Origin: Struthio camelus
Lineage: Eukaryota; Chordata; Aves; Struthioniformes; Struthionidae
DNA length: 64,000 nt
Direction of reading: 5' to 3'
Assembly (NCBI RefSeq): GCF_040807025.1
Contig: NC_090954.1
Span: 15,703,501 to 15,767,500, forward strand
Part shown: piece after piece, positions 1-14,270 of the stretch
Layout of the letters: the number at the start of each line of letters is the position of its first letter
Numbering within the stretch: the first letter of the stretch is position 1
The notes under the pieces: model-generated
Databases searched by the model: none
What the model was told of the DNA's origin: nothing
The model's input: the letters and a program-made list of their open reading frames with translations, nothing else
Made by a program: the position numbers and the translations under genes

Positions 1-1224
1 GAGCCTCCACTGTAGGAGTAACAATTTATGAAATATATCACCTTTGTAAATGTTCTTTGCTTGACCTGCTCCAGCTGAAACAAAGTTCTAAGACAACAGC
101 CTCAGAATGCAAAACCTGGAGCACACTGAAGGAAGTGAAGACAGCTTCGGTTTTTTGTTGGTGGTTGTTGGGTTTTTTTCTCTCCAAACACGTAAGTCCT
201 AGTCTTTATACTATCTCTGAAAAATCTGACAACTGCTTTTAGTAACACCATTGTTTTCCCAATAATAATAATTATTAAAAAATACTCTTCTACTCTGAGC
301 CTTAGGAAATAAAAAAGTTGGAATCTATAGACTGCATAAGTGAGCCACAATATTTTTCATTAACTAGTCCTTACAGTTATTGTTCCACTGCCTAGTGCAT
401 TACAAGACTTTTTAAAGTGACAGGAATAATATAAGCCAGCTAAAACAAAACCAGATGCACCTTCCTGAGAGCTGCTATGCTCAGACACGGTTTGCTAAGA
501 AGTACAACACGTTAAAAAATCTACCATGTCCATTTGTATTAAAAAGAAAAGTCTGACATGCAATTACAGAAAGTTCTGCTTTAAGTACAAATACTCTAGA
601 CAACATTACCTCGGAATAAAATACAACTCCAATGTATTTTTTCAAAGCTGCTGAAGTTTTTAACCTGCCTCAGGCAGAGATGAGAAGACCTGTTTGCACA
701 CACTTTTCCCTTCCTCAGCAGTCACACTCACTACCGAAGCCACTGTCAGCTCAGCTTTCTGATCTCTGTCAGAAAAGTCACTCTGAAGCCCCTTTGCCCT
801 TTTAATCCTGCCAAGGACCTCTGCCAAGTCCTCACAGGAGTTCAAATTCATAAAATGCATTAAGAAAGCAGGTACTGAGTGCCCCTCGAATGCTTCACTG
901 AGACAGTGCAGAACTCACTGTCACAGAAATACAGGGACGACAATGCATTGCAGCTGGCAAATATTCCCAGTCCTTTTTACAGAACCTCATGGTCTGAGCA
1001 ATTAACCACTAAGTGGAACTCCCATGAGCTTTTTCTTGCTCTGAGAAGCTACCACCATTGCAGTGAACTGTAACTGTTAAACTAAACTACAACAAGCCTT
1101 GGAACTAAAGTTCTGGCTTCTAATTCATGGAGAGGTACCTGAAATTTGGTGTTTCACTGCCTTTTGTTTGACCTGGACCTTAATTTTCCCTTGGCTTGCA
1201 TCTATGCAATTCCTTGCAGGATTG

Positions 1225-1420
1225 CAAAAGGAATAAAAAATACCACTTTGATACTGGCCCTAGGTGCATTTGGACTGCAAATGTAGAGGGGCTCTCTAGG
1301 TTAGTTTCCCCCATCTAAAATGGGGATAGTATTTCCCTCTCAGAGATGCTTGTGAAGACAGTTTAATTTATGCTTGCAAGATGTTGCAGCCCCACAATGC
1401 TAGAGAAAGCATTAGTCTAC
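1225..1420 (+). mobile_element. probable MIR-type SINE fragment
   Basis: The segment around 1304-1360 reads like the sense strand of a MIR/amniote core-SINE tail: a CAGTTTCCCC-like stretch, then CATCT(g)AAAATGGGGATA, then a TTTCCCTCTCAGAG stretch and a GTGAAGA...TTTAATT segment. This matches the usual order of the 3' half of MIR. The copy is diverged and its ends are approximate. No target-site duplication is visible. Recognition is from memory of the family consensus, without an alignment score. Confidence 0.55.
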
Positions 1421-2198
1421 ACACTACAAAAATGTGTTTCCTTGCTTATTTAACTACAAGGCAGATTTTTGTTTTTATCATTCAGAGCCAATGAACTGAC
1501 AAGATAAGGAAAAGAAGAAAGAAGTCATCCGTATGGTCTGGTGAAAGCATTTTTGTTCAGAATATCTTGTAAAGGCTCAGCAGCATTCCACGCAAAAAAT
1601 ATCCAGTATTCAGTAAAGCAAAGCTAGCAAGAAAAACTTAAGAGTTAAGAACTGCTTCAGTTTTAAGTTGCATAAATTGACCATTGTAGCACAAAATACA
1701 AGGTAGCGCCTGATATTACATGTCTCAATATTTTCTCTCACCCACATCCTAAGAGGGTAAAACCAAATTCATGCTGAGCTGATTGTGGATTGGGCTTCTA
1801 GAAAAGCAAGTTTCCTAATGAGTTGACTTGGACTGGTCTGCTGAGTCAACCACTCTTGAAGGTGGTTTATATGCCAGAGGCAGTTGTTCTGCTGTGGAAG
1901 CAACAATGAGATTAAGAACATCAAACTTTAGTAACACCTTAATGAAAAATTACATAGTTGGATTTGTTAGGTCTTTTTCCCTTCAATTGAGCTGTGCATT
2001 GGGATAATTCGTTGCTTGGCCTCCAAAAAAGCTTTCAGTCAGCAGCACTTCTGCCTGCCTTAGGGTAAAGGAAAGTCTCCTGCCTCCATCTCCCATGGAG
2101 CTTTAAAATCAGGTCAGACTTTTCTTCATATGGAGAGCTTCTGTCTAACTTTCATTAAAAGCTAGATTATGGTTAGATTTGAATCAGTGGCTAGTCAA

Positions 2199-2213
2199 GG
2201 GGGGGGGGGGGGG
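2199..2213. repeat. G15 homopolymer
   Basis: Fifteen consecutive G residues in AT-rich intergenic DNA. The length is likely polymorphic or sequencing-sensitive. Confidence 0.9.
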
Positions 2214-3145
2214 CAGAGAGGAATACAACAGGAATGAATGATGACAGCCTGAGGGAAATGCTAAATAATAATAATAGTGTATCATGCAGTTTTCCTTCCT
2301 CCTTTCTACTGAGCCAGCCTCTCCAACTCTGAGACTGCAGTACACAGTGCATTCACATCTTTGTAATTGTATCAGTTTCCTTCAAAGGGATTACTTTTTA
2401 ATCTAAAACAAAGTGACCATGGGTTACCACTTGTCCTGTTTTAAAGAATGAGAAGAAACAGTAGGTTGCATTGCCATAACAGTTCATTTAACCAGACTGC
2501 TCCCCTCTTCCTCTCTCACTGAAAGGGGTGGTTCTGTCACTGGGCCATCAGGAGTTCAGGAGCTCCGAAAACTAACCATTAATGAAGAAACTGATAGTTT
2601 TGGGTCTAGAACAACTAAGCCAGCTCGTGCATTTGAGCATGGCATAGCCAAAAAGACAGAACATTTGGCAGGGAGAGCGGTCCTGCAGCCACACAAGATT
2701 AAAACTGGCTTAAACCACTGCAGTTCCATATTATGAGGTTCCCTTTGCTTTGTCGAGTTTGACTGAAGATTAACAGTGCAAATTATGGGACTTAGGTGCT
2801 GTTTTAATTCCAGAATTGCACGTCTACTTTCTCTCAAAATGAAGTCAGCATCATACCCACTCCATCTGGATTTTGAAATTAAGTGAAATGCTGATAAGTG
2901 AGCAGGGCAGAGATTTACAGTACGATTTATATCTAAGCAGAACTACTTTTCTTAACCTGAGCGCTGAAACCCCAACATTCTCCGTTGCAGCCACATAAAT
3001 TGAATTCCTCATACTGAATTCAATGAGTTACTGTTCTGCAGATTCCAGCCACCAGTTTTCTCTCCTTCCTTCCCCGATCTATTTTTGAGTGTGCAGCTGA
3101 AGCAGGCATGTATGTTACAGAACACTATGGTAAAAGCAGGTTTTT

Positions 3146-3215
3146 GGGGGGGAAGTGTGTGTGTGTGGGGGGGGGGTTAAGGTCCATTCCCTCCCTCCCC
3201 CCCCCCCCCCCCCCC
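3146..3215. repeat. G7 / (GT)n / G10 / C19 compound tract
   Basis: A G7 run (3146-3152), a short (GT)n, a G10 run (3167-3176), a 20-base spacer and then a C19 run (3197-3215). The G10 and C19 tracts are complementary and could pair as a hairpin. Each could also take part in quadruplex or i-motif structures. Tract length should be treated as uncertain. Confidence 0.9.
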
Positions 3216-4003
3216 AAGTATTGAGGGAGACCAATTATCCACAGATAGCGAATTTTGGATTCAATGAAGCCTTTAGGTCCAAGCACAGTTGCTAGCATTT
3301 TAATACTAGTGTAACCCCTTAATATCAAAAGGGCAAATTAGTTATGTAAGTTCAGTAGTTAGAAAAGCCAGCAAAACCTGTTTTACTGTAAAATAATATA
3401 GGCAGGAAATAACCTGTGCATAAAGTGTCAAAACGTCGCTTTCATCTTGCTCCTCCCTTCACAGCTGCCCTTAAAAACTGGTCACTGAAAGCCTTCCTTT
3501 TTTTCCAGTTTTGTCCAGAAAAATCTCATTATGTTGTCCAAAATGTACTGTAAACTTCAGACCTTTGCCATTTTAAGTCCTGCTGATAAAGGTTGGAATA
3601 ATCACAAAGACAAGAACTGAGATGGCTTCCTTCCTCTGAAACCCTACTCTTACAGATCCTTTTACAAACTTGGCAGGGCTGTTTTAAATTAAGTTACTTG
3701 TATTATAGTTTCCAAACTTCTTGAACTTCAGGGCCTATGATGAACCTCCATGATGAAAAAAACGTTAATACTTCTTTATAGATCCCATTCAAGCTCAGAA
3801 AAGCTATCAGAGTGGGGATGCGTGCTCCGGCAGTAACAGAGCATCAATGCTGCAGCTTCACTTGCTTGGGCTCATTAACAAAGCAGGGGTCTAACAGCTG
3901 CACAGCTGCTGCCTTGCTACCTCACAGACTGATCACTGCGCTTAGTCCTGTGGGTTAAAAAGTTATGAAGGAATATTCTGTGGGAAGCAAGCCTTGAGAA
4001 CTG

Positions 4004-4985
4004 CAAAAAAAAAAAAAAAAAAATCTCTTTTCATCTACTGCCATCCCCTGTCCCTTCCCCCCCAGCCCACACATTCTTTCTGTAGTTTGGAAGGGTGTTA
4101 GGAATTGCTTCTCCAGTACAGCACAAGATTGCCATCTACAGGCCTCAGAAACCAAGGACTCAGACAATAGCCTAAAACTGAAGAACAAACAAGCATGAAA
4201 TAGGTTGTATTTCCCATAAAAATTCAGGTCCCTGTTTTGGGAGTGGGTTTTTTTCCCCCTTCTTCACTGTACCACAGGTACAGCAAAAGTTAAGGGCTAT
4301 ATGATGTGACACACACATGAAGCAGGCATGATAAAAAATGATTACATTTTTAGTAAGTTCTACATAGTCATGCTCCAGCTCTTATCATTTTCTTATAGCT
4401 CTAGGAGATTGCGATATGTCCTGCCTTTTAATTTTCTTATAGCCTTGATTTTCCCTGTTCATTTTTTGGTAATGAAGTAGAAGCTCAGGACATATCCACC
4501 AGGACCTCTCATATGCAGCGTACAAGATTATCATAAAATTGACTAGGTCCACACTGATTTTCAAGAGAAAAAGTTTTACTACCTTTATCTGGGACTCATG
4601 TTGAAATGATTTTTTTTTTTTTTTTAAACACAAAAACTATCAGCATGCCTGCCTCCAAAGACAAAAATCTATCCTAGTGCTCCTGCAGTAAATACCAATT
4701 CCAAATATTACTGGAAAAAGGGGGAAACAAAGCACCACAGATTTTTTCCATTTATGCTCTGTTTACCAGAAGTGGACACAAATTGGGAAAATCTTTTTAC
4801 TGTTACACTCCTCAGTAAGATGTTGCACAAAAAGTTGGCAAAGAGACTACTAGTATGCAACTTTGGAAGAGGCATGTAGGAGTAAAACTAGTCATTTTCA
4901 CACTGATCATACATAAGGAGCAGTGCAATGTTCAGAATTTCTCTGCTTCATGGACCAAGCAAGCTTTAAAAAAAAAAAAAAAAAA
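4004..4985. repeat. homopolymer cluster (A20, T16, A18)
   Basis: A20 at 4004-4023, T16 at 4610-4625 and A18 at 4968-4985 fall within one kilobase. None is preceded by a recognisable retrotransposed body. Confidence 0.85.
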
Positions 4986-5173
4986 GAAAAAGAAAAGAGC
5001 GCCCTTGCCAGAAACAGCTCAACTGTATTCCTTCAAGGAAGCTACATTTAAGAAGTTGTGGCTCTGAGCAAGTATCAGAGGCTCATGGAAAATAAACATT
5101 GCAGGCATAGTGACATTGTCTTCAAATCAAGCAGTATAAATGTCAGACTCAAAACTAATGCTACACTTAACAG

Positions 5174-5198
5174 GATCCAACCACGTGAAGGTTGGATC
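5174..5198. repeat. 9-bp inverted repeat, 7-nt loop
   Basis: GATCCAACC at 5174-5182 and its perfect complement GGTTGGATC at 5190-5198 flank a 7-base loop that itself contains ACGTG. Probably incidental. Confidence 0.8.
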
Positions 5199-8100
5199 AG
5201 AAAGAAATACATCAGTAAATCATCAAGCAACTTCAGCCTCAGACGGAACCAAAACCAAGCTAAAGGGCCAACATATCGAGACTTACAATGGTAGAGTGAG
5301 TTCCTGGAGAACTGTATTTTCTGTATTTCCCCTCTTTGTAAAGAAAGGCCAAAAAAGTCTAGCAAGTTACCTCATTAAAAACTGAGAAACCTGACAAACA
5401 AACAAATATATGATAGCATCTTCTCAAGGTACCATACACTGTACATAACAGCACACAGACGTTCCACTCTGTCTGAAAGTGTCTTAATTAGATAATAATA
5501 GGATTTTCTTTTTGTTTAAAGATGTACAAATCTTACCATCCTGAAAGGAATTTATAGTTACTATCATACAGTAACAAGTCACCAAACATATTACGCTTTT
5601 TTTCTCCTGAAGTCATGGAGCCCACAAAAGGGATATTTAATTGAGTCTGTTTCCCATTTATCTCTTCACTCTTGATTTTAAACTTCAAAACAACCCCTAG
5701 AGATTTAGGGAGCTTATCTGAAACACTGAAACCACCCTACTGGACCAGGCCAGCAGTCAGTTAAGTGCCACTGACCAGTGATCAACAGCATGTAACATGG
5801 ACAACATAATTTTAACAAAACAGTGTAAATCTAGATGCACTATTTTAGCACAGATGTTCTTAAACCAATTTAAATTAAGCCACTTTAAGCAGGGATAAAG
5901 ACCGCAAATCCTAGTGTTTTGAGGGACTGGCACCGGCTTCACTTGCTAGACTTCAGAACCTGTTTACATAACCTGGGGCAATTCTTCTGGATACCAAGCA
6001 AGATTCACTGACTCACCTGCTAGTGGCTGATAAGAACAAGAGAAAAGTAGAGTGAAGACTGCGTGAACTTCATCCTGCCTTACTAGCAGAACAGTTTGCT
6101 CATTTGCAATCAGAGAGATTAATGCTAACAAAGATGAGTGACAGGAGTTGCTGAACACACATGAAACTTCACGTGGAACATAGATGGGGATGCCGAGTCC
6201 TTCACAGGATTGCATCTTAAAACCAGTGGTTGGTCTAGAAATAAACGCAGGGAAGATCTAACTTAAAGAGGAAAGGGAAAACAGTAGCCTTTCTTAAAGC
6301 AGATAATCATTAACTCAGTAGTGACAACTTCAAGATAAATTAAAGTCAAAGTTGGTTGCATCAAGTTTCCCTAGGTGAGCTATCCATTATTACCAGCCAT
6401 TAACGTTCCTTAGGCTGTAGGAAGATTTTAACTTATTCATTTCTTTCCCCCATCATCACCTACAGCAGGAAGCAGAAAACATAGACACTAATCAAATGCA
6501 CTGAGCAGACAGTAAGCTGGAAAGAAGTATTGAGTAACTGCTGCTAGTAATTGCAAACAAGAGATCACAAAATAAATGACTGGGAGAAAAGCCAGATCAG
6601 AGCAGAGATGCACAAAGAACTGGAACAAAGTAGTCGTGGGCTGAAAAGCTATCCTACAGGATAAAAGGAGATCGACCAAACTATTGATAACACAGAGCCA
6701 TGATAAGCTAGAAAAGAGAGAAGTCATGATGCACAGAGGGACTGAGAAACCTAAGAGGCAAGAAACAAGTTGTAGGGTTTTTTATTTTGTTTTGTTTTTG
6801 ACTGAAAAAAGGAAAACAGTGCAGATTTCTGAACCACAATCCCTATGCCAAGTTCACCCTTCTTCCGGATGCTAAGATTTTTCAATGGTAAGTAAGTTAC
6901 CTTATGAAGAGAGATGAAACAATCATCAGCAATAACTTCAGTAATAAATAGGGCAAAGTACCCAAGAGTATGTGAAACAGTAATGTTATTGGAAATAGAT
7001 CAGATTGAAATACCTTTGCTTATGCTCAAACACTACCTGGTACCAGTATTTGCTTAGACTCATAATAAATACATTATTCTGTCTATTTAAATAAAAAGGG
7101 AATACAGTCTCCAATTTGCTTGGGGATTTCTAACAGGGGAACAGAAGTCCAGGATACTGCATGTAAACCATCTGTGGTCTTCCACCAGAGCCTCTAGTTA
7201 GCCGTCATCATGCACTCACACTTTATCCTATAAACTAGAGCTAACAAGTGTTCCCAGCTATTCCAGTAACTTGAACTATACTTCAGCTTCCTGGTGTTTG
7301 TCAGAAAAAGAAATTATCAAACATGCAGGAATGACATAAACGGGATGGACTTACATAAGACTACATAATGATTAATACCTTGACAAAAGCACCAACTTCA
7401 GTCAGCATTCCTTTCACGCTAGGCAGTTCCCAAGCATCCTGTAAATCTATCTTATATAATAATTTGTAAAAAGCAAATTAGTTTGCTTCTACTTTTCTTG
7501 TTTTGTCAGTAAGGAAGCAAAAACACACCCCAAAAAATCTGCAACACCCTGCATGTTCCAGTTCTGGCTTTCTTTTAAAATATCAAGAACCTTGATTCTT
7601 TTCTCAAGAACCTTTGCTGGAAATAACGGGCAGGGACAGAGGGCTACAGCACTTAGTTACAGACAGTAAAGCATTCCCATGAACGTCTGACCTGTGAAAG
7701 GCCTGTGTTGCCTTAGTCAGAAAGGGTGCATGAAACGGATTTGTGTACTTTGCAGTGCCAAAGGAAGCTCTCACTCACCTTTCCCAAAAAATTGTTTTCA
7801 TTCTCCTCTCAGGATTAGTTTGCTTTGCCTCTCTCTCTTCCTATGACCTTCTGCTCTGTACATCTTAACAGACTACGAAATACGTGATTAAAAATACAGA
7901 TCATCTTTCCTCCCAGATAGCCAACTGCCTCTTCCTTTTCACATCTAAGGCTTCAGATCACCATCATTTTTCTTGGAATGTATTGATCTTCCTGTCCAGC
8001 TTGTTTCTAGGGAATAGATACTCAGTAAAAGTACTTCCATTCAAGAATTTCACACCCACCTCCTAGTAAGCCCCAAATGAGAGACTGTAAAGGAAGTACT

Positions 8101-8731
8101 GTATCCTGTCAGCAAAACCATTGCCAAATATTAATCACTTGTTAGAGGTTTGAATGAAAAGAGGCCTATGATTTGTCATCCTCTTGGAGGCCAAATACTT
8201 AGGACAAAGCTCCACAGACATTACACCACTTAACAATACTGAGGATCATGCAAAAACCATGCATTACAGCTGCCTAGAAAGCCTATCAAGGCCTTTTTAG
8301 AAGGTTTTTAGTTAAACCCTAGGCATCCCACCAATCATTCAGAGTTCTGAAATTTATACTATCCAACAAATAACTTAGGTTAACATAAGACAACACTCTG
8401 CCTTTAAGGCCATACTCCAAGTAGCAGAGGTTTTCATTTTTTAAGGGCAGGGGGAGGGGCTGAGGAGAGAGAAAAAAACAGAACATTTAGAAATAGTGAA
8501 GCAGTGTCTAGCTACCCAAAACATGTTTCAACGTTACCTTTTGCTTGGTAGATTAGTAATGGGCTATACAAGTGATTATCCTGACACTGAATATCAGCTG
8601 ATAGATAAGGACATGTGTTGGCCCTACAATGCGGAAGACAGGCAGCAATGTTCCCACTAGATAAGAACAAATTATATGGACAGACCTCTCTTTTTCACAG
8701 TAATAAAGTATAAACCTTCAAAAAGTATAAA

Positions 8732-8755
8732 TAGTCTGCTTGATTAAGCAGACTA
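8732..8755. repeat. 10-bp perfect hairpin, 4-nt loop
   Basis: TAGTCTGCTT at 8732-8741 and AAGCAGACTA at 8746-8755 are perfect complements around a GATT loop. No precursor-miRNA-length extension of the stem is visible. Confidence 0.85.
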
Positions 8756-11700
8756 AGCTGGCAGGGTTTTCTCCTAATTAATCAGGCACAGGTAGTGACA
8801 GCTGCAGGTCAGTAGGGACTGACATTCAAATCAATGCAGAAGATATCAGATGGTATCACATGTTGACTTCATACTACAAACAATTTCCAGGGCTGGCAAA
8901 ATAAGACATGCAAATTACTATGCTATTCCATCCTTTTAATTGAGAAATCAATGTGCTACCTGAGTGTCATAGGTAAGCCCTAACAAAAACCAAATGGAAT
9001 TTGTTAATTTGAGTTGATGACAGTCACCATAGCCTTCACAGAACTGCGTGTGTGTGTCTCTAAACAGAGAAAAATGAATTAACAAGTAAGATTTTATAAG
9101 GTGTCCAATCTTCAGCATAAAGAGGAACATGGAATACCAGGTAAGTTTTCCAAGGATGTTTATAAAATAGAGATAAGTAGATATAAGTTGAAAACGACAT
9201 ATTACAGACTATTTAGCACACTTTTAAAGCAGCATCTTCTAGATGATCTCCACAATTTCTAACAAGGCTGAACAGGTGAAAAAGAGAGAAAGTTTTAAAA
9301 CAGGACTTCAATTACCTTTGCTATTTCATCATTAAAATAACTTATCAAATAGGGTGATTAACTATAATCTGAAGATTTGAACTCAAGTGCAGATGTCCTT
9401 CCAAATGATATTCCACCAAAACCACAACACGTGATGTCAGGTTTTATCATAATGAACCCTTTCTGACACTGTAGGCTGATAAATCCAAACTATATTAATG
9501 AGTTCTGAGTCAAACTAACCTCCAGAGTAACCCTAGCTACACATACAAATTATTCCAAAGTAGCCAAGATCAAACTCTGCTTTGCCTTCCAGGAAAGAAA
9601 GGGAAGTCGGTTAGTAATAAGTCATTGATTCCACAGCAGAGCACAGGTAATAGTGATGAGATCATTTGTTTTGCTGCAGTATTTTTTATTGCAACTATCT
9701 TACTTGCTTTCCTAGCTTTTTTATATTTAGGTAAATACCATGACAATCTTGTAGCCTTGCACTGACACAAAGATCCTTTCTACCACATCAGCATTTTTAC
9801 TTAATGTATTTTTAATTCAGAGCATAATAAGAAATCATTCGGGGAAGACATGCTCAGCTTTAATCTTTTCTGTGAATAATTAGCAACTCAGCAATAAAAA
9901 ACACTCACTCTCTATCTGGATTGACACTACTCCAGCGTCAAGACATATACATTTTCACCAAGGGAGCTGGCAATATTCAGTTCATTGTGTCACCGTTTTT
10001 GCAAGCAAGTGAGGAAGTGAGGTTTCAGGGAAGAATCCAGACCCATTTGCTTTCAACTCTGTCCATTTGCCAGTGCAATACAGCAACTTTTTCCCTTGCC
10101 TTCTGGAGAAGTGATATTCCTGTCTTCTCACTGTAGTGATAATCCTGACACAGAGTTGGAGCCAGAAACAGCTACCAGGTGTGAAACCAAAACTTACAGA
10201 AAGCGTTCAGAGAAAGCACAAGTCATTCTGCTAATTTCAGCTCAGCCTGCAGGCAACCGGTGTTCCATGAAAAGCACCTACTCTTAACACTCACCACCAA
10301 GCCACTGTACAAATTTCAGTATGTACCACATACTTCTGACACATTTGAGCAGCATCCATGCTGGCTGCACTGCTGCTCAGTAGTGGATTATTTAACATCC
10401 CACGTGCTTTCATCTCAGGGTATCAGAAGTAGCAGCAATTTATTGTTGGTGCACAAACGCAGTCAGCTTATCTGCTATGGGATACAACAATGAATCACCA
10501 CTTCAGGTGTACAAAGGAGAGAGGTAGTATCTGTGTCCTGAAAATCCTCTTTTTAAGCATGGTCTTCACAAACATTTGGTTGAACATGCTCCGGTTTTGA
10601 TGCATCTACTGTTACATTTTGAGTTTGAAGTTTTGAAGCGCCCAGAATTGCCACCGAAGATAACTTTGACTGTCATTTTCACCACATGAAGAGCCCTTAC
10701 TTGCATATATCCTCTTAAAGCGATGAAAATACTTGGAATCAAAGTTATTACCTGGCTAAGCTTAATCCTACGTGTTCCTCCAACAACTCTGTACACAAGA
10801 TGTACCACCGCAATGTAAATGGAATGCAGTTTACTGTTTGTTCAAGACAATAATTAATTCAATTCAATCAATTGAAGAGGAAAATTCAAGGGGAAAGAGT
10901 ATTGAAAAAAAGCAACTTAAACGTTTTTTTTTTCAGCTCAGTCACTAAGTGAAACCGAGCAACTCTTTCACTTCTCAGACAGTCACAGCCTAGGCTACCT
11001 AGTATGAAGCTGAAAAGCAAACAGTAACTGATAGCTATTAAGTCCCATGGAGCTTTACTCTCAATTTTACAATAAGGACAAAGGCAAATTAACTTGTCAT
11101 TTCTAGATCTAAATCAATGTTTGCCTACAGCAGCGTAAATTAACGAAAACAAGAAAAACATCAAGCAATCAAATTTTTCCTCTGCTGGTCCTTACAAATC
11201 AATCGGAAAGTAACTTGCATAGGCTTGTGCTTGGCAGAACAAGGGGAGAGCAGAAAGGAAAATAGAGCCTCGTAGGAAAGACCGAAGAACTCTCAGCTTT
11301 AATGAAATGTGCAAGAGTAATCACAATAAAGGAGCAACATACATTTTCCCACATTTCTCTGTAATGTTAGATTATTGCAGCTTAAGCGAATCTGTAAGCT
11401 CTTCAGGTAAGGGCTCTGATTCTCATTTACTGAGATGAAGACTGTCTTGCATAAACACAAGAAGTCATCCTCAATATCAACAGCACGCAGGCTCTATTCA
11501 GACAGCCAAGAAAAGGAAAAAAAAGGCATTAAAGGTTTCCTCGGTTGGCTATTTTTTGTTTTTTGCTTTTAAAATGATGGCTATTTGACAATTTGACAAA
11601 AAAAAATTCTAGGCAGTTCCTGTGATAAGGCTATTGAAGACAGGATAGTTTAAAGCAGTTCATGAAAGAAAAACAAACAGAGAATATCTCTCCAAGATGG

Positions 11701-14220
11701 CACAGAGATAGGAAAAAGGTTCTTATTTGTTCTTACATGCTAGCATGCAGGAATACTGAAGACGTAACTTCAGTAACATGGGAATGATTCATACAATCAA
11801 AATCTGTAAGCAATCTCTTTGCCTAACGTGCATCAGTTATAAGACTGAGCGTTTTCCCCCCACAAGGCACATACAGAACACCAGTTCAAGATTCCTAACG
11901 GTACTGATAAATTTTCAGATTGCTGTGAAAAGTAAGTTAGGAACATTTCATCCCCCACTGAAATACATTCTACAGCTAGGATGGAATACAGCAGCTGTTC
12001 AACAGACAGCAAGAAGAGACATGAAAAACACCAGTCCAGAAAATTACATGGATACCCGAGGCAAGGAGAATGAAATTATCAGGGCTGGAATTTGATCAAG
12101 GTATAAAGATGTTACTGTTGGTAAATGCTCCATGATTAACAATGCTCTGAGGGTAATTCTTTTCAACATCAGCAATATGAAAATGCAGGGCAAAAGCAGA
12201 GAAGAGAATTGCAACTGAAATTGCTGGCAGTTACCTGCACGCAAATGGGAAAAGTTAGCATTGCGCTGAGTTATCTTTATCATCAGCATTTAGTTTGTGA
12301 TTTAGAAGTTCAAAGATCATAGATTATAGGTAGACACCCTTTTTAGCGTCCTCGTGTTGCTAAGTGACAAGCAAGTAGAATCAAAGTTTCAAATATCGCT
12401 TCTGACCTATGCTGGCATATAAACTGGCTCAAAACTGTTCAAATGGGAAATATCAACATTAAATCATTTTATATGCTGCCATGGAGTTTCTGTAGACGTC
12501 TTCCACCTCATGAGAAATGACACACAAAATTAATTCAACTTAAAGACAAATAATGGTAGAGTGCATACACCTATGGAAAAGAAAGAAAGGAAAATCAATA
12601 GTGAGGTGCCTTAGCTTTGTCAATGCACTTGACCTTGCATTGGATGCAGGGGATGATACAACCTCGGTCAAGTGCTTAAACTGTTATTTATGCCTATATC
12701 CTTCTTAATTTTTTTAGGGTACCATCAATCACTGTTAGAACTGCAGAAAGGCAGTAGTGGTTTTCTCTGAACTGTTAAAAAAAAAAAAGCACCTATAACA
12801 GTGAACGTATCATGTCCTTTGTGTCTTAAACTACATCTGCCTTAATACAAGTAAAGTCCAAATGTAGCTGCTTTTCTTTCTGCCTCATCCTCCTTTCCAC
12901 TCTCCCCTAGAGTGTTTTCTTTTATTTCCACATATATTTATGCCTTCAAGAAAAAAAACATTCTCTGTCAATCTCTGTCTATGCTCTACAGCCACTTCTA
13001 AGCCTACGGAAAGTCATTACCTGATAGTATCAGCATAAAACGCTTGAAATTCAAGAGATTAAATCATAAGAAACAATTTGCATCAAAAAAATTAACTTCA
13101 AAATCTTATTTTTTCTCCCCCACAAATCAATGTCTAACATGATTGGTTTATACCTTTAAAGTGCACTTAAGGCAAATGCTTCCTGAACCTATTTGGTAAC
13201 TATAAAACTGGTTTTACCTGTAAGAGTCTAAAAGCTCAACACTTTCACTGTAATACTTCACTGCTCAGGAATTACACTTCAACCTTAGCAGAAACAAAGT
13301 ATGCAAAATCATTCATTGTTGCTGTTCTCAACTTTAAGTGTCCTAAAATTTCCAGAAGGCCCAATACTACTCTCCAGTAGTTTAATTTAACATACAGTAC
13401 CTCCTTTCAGAGCAACAGAATTCATTTAAAGTATAGATTAAAAGAATAAAACTGGACAGACAAAAACCTAATGTTATTTTTATTGCAGGTTAAGCGTAGG
13501 ACTTCAGTGAAACTACTTCAGATTTGAACTGAGATCAAAATTATGTCTACTATCTTTTACTGAGGTTAAATGAAAGTTTGTGTTTCCAAAGACAAATAAA
13601 TACTTTTACACTCTACAAATTTACTAAGATAACAACCCTCTTGCACTTCCCAATATCATAGTCACTATGATGATCTTTTCACTAAATACACATATACACA
13701 AACGGTGCATTCAGCTCCTAGCTAACCAACAAACTTTTGCTCCCTTGGCTATCTTCTGCACATCTTACAGGCACAAGTCTGAGAAAGATGTGCTTAATGA
13801 CTTAGATCAGGTACTAAGTTTTACAGAGGAATCATTTTTCCTCCTACCATACTCACCAGCAAAATTTCAGCAATGTACAACCTACCCACATTCTAATATG
13901 CAGAACCTTTTCATAGCTACTGAGAATGCATTGGTCCCAAGAGTCTTATTTCTATAAACTCCTTCCCATATCCCTTGTAATATTTTAAGTTACTTCATTT
14001 CTGAAGTTACTAGGCATAGATTCGTACACTTGTTTTACCACCCAGTCTTCAGAGCTCTAGAAAGCAAATAAAGAATTTTTATCACACATCTTACTACATC
14101 TACTGCTGAAATAATGAAACCTTTTATAAGTTATTAATTTAATTGTAAAAGTTTATTACACTGCATCTTCCAGAAAAGCCATTCAAAACAAAACTACACA
14201 GTCAATTACCCAATAGAACA

Positions 14221-14270
14221 AAGCATTAATGCTAATTAACAAGTTAATGTTCAATTAGATTTAACAAAAA
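14221..14270. other. TAAT-rich homeodomain-motif cluster
   Basis: The palindrome GCATTAATGC (14223-14232) is followed at once by TAATTA and then by GTTAAT and CAATTA. Several TAAT homeodomain cores therefore lie in about 40 bp, next to a further AT-rich stretch (14130-14160). It could be a conserved noncoding element or plain AT-rich sequence. I cannot judge conservation from one genome. Confidence 0.3.
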
